Source: Candidatus Apopatosoma intestinale (GTDB lineage Bacteria > Bacillota > Clostridia > Oscillospirales > CAG-272). Taken from it: a stretch of DNA of 30,227 nt. The notes under the pieces are model-generated. The model made no database searches and was not told where the DNA came from. It saw nothing but the letters and a program-made list of their open reading frames with translations. How positions within the stretch are numbered: position 1 is the stretch's first letter; each line of letters starts with the position of its first letter. Shown in pieces: positions 30,164-30,227 of this stretch. The translations under genes were made by a program, and so were the position numbers. The DNA lies in the NCBI GenBank assembly GCA_003524145.1, contig DODZ01000017.1, positions 7,885-38,111 on the forward strand. Direction: 5' to 3'.

Positions 30164-30227
30164 CCTCCTTTTCGTCACTGAAAAGTACGACAAAAGAAAA
30201 GTTACTTTATGATACTTATCTTTCAGA

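Overview
The window looks like chromosomal DNA of an uncultured gut-type clostridium (Firmicutes; Oscillospirales or Christensenellales-like). The reasons are strong AGGAGG ribosome binding sites, TTG and GTG starts, near-consensus sigma-A promoters with 17-bp spacers, a type III glutamine synthetase, a 7-gene hexosamine/PRPP block with ATA-rich codon usage, and Firmicutes families such as EFR1, DUF1003, PucR and DUF4832. The taxonomic call is an inference from gene families only. No rRNA or tRNA gene was seen.

Region A (1-10.45 kb) is an accessory island of mixed composition. It opens with an array of small hairpins separated by ATTTCAC/GTGAAAT heptamers, followed by a consensus promoter and a four-helix-bundle (Avd/IVS-like) protein gene. 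Remnants of genes typical of integrative conjugative elements follow: a Cys-rich N-terminal fragment, an unrecognised fragment and a Cys-rich KTR pseudogene around a TetR regulator. Next come a penicillin-binding-protein-like serine hydrolase, a small membrane protein, a NUDIX hydrolase and an EFR1 flavodoxin-ferredoxin. A tight run then holds a membrane-anchored C45/choloylglycine-type hydrolase, an alpha/beta hydrolase, a CPBP protease, a frameshifted membrane protein and an ICMT-like methyltransferase. Small membrane/lipoprotein genes and scraps (including a GNAT N-terminus) end the island.

Region B (10.45-13.65 kb) has a small heat shock protein on the minus strand, divergent from a PucR-type regulator and a DUF1003 membrane protein. 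A truncated DUF4279 gene follows, broken by a two-repeat, one-spacer type I-C-like CRISPR relic with no cas genes.

Region C (13.65-19.4 kb) has glnN on the minus strand, with a perfect promoter but an intrinsic terminator between promoter and start codon. It also has a polytopic membrane protein and a divergent zinc-homeostasis operon: an ArsR/SmtB-type sensor with a full alpha-5 Zn site and matching operator, plus a P1B-ATPase with a Cys/His-rich N-terminus.

Region D (19.5-27.8 kb) is a hexosamine-phosphate and PRPP block: a two-SIS-domain GlmS-like isomerase/deaminase, a tandem class II aldolase whose second half has lost its metal ligands, a divergent PRPP synthetase, an XRE helix-turn-helix domain fused to phosphoglucosamine mutase, a standalone GlmU-type left-handed beta-helix acetyltransferase, and GlmS. 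The last three overlap at their ends and can together convert fructose-6-P to GlcNAc-1-P; the uridylyltransferase is absent. A perfect AT-rich inverted repeat just past the promoter of the HTH-GlmM gene is a candidate autoregulatory operator.

Region E (27.8-30.2 kb) has its own promoter, an alpha/beta hydrolase and a DUF4832 glycosidase-like protein, then a hairpin near the window end.

The two best candidates for something new are the hairpin array with its four-helix-bundle partner, and the HTH-GlmM fusion heading the glmM-LbH-glmS operon.
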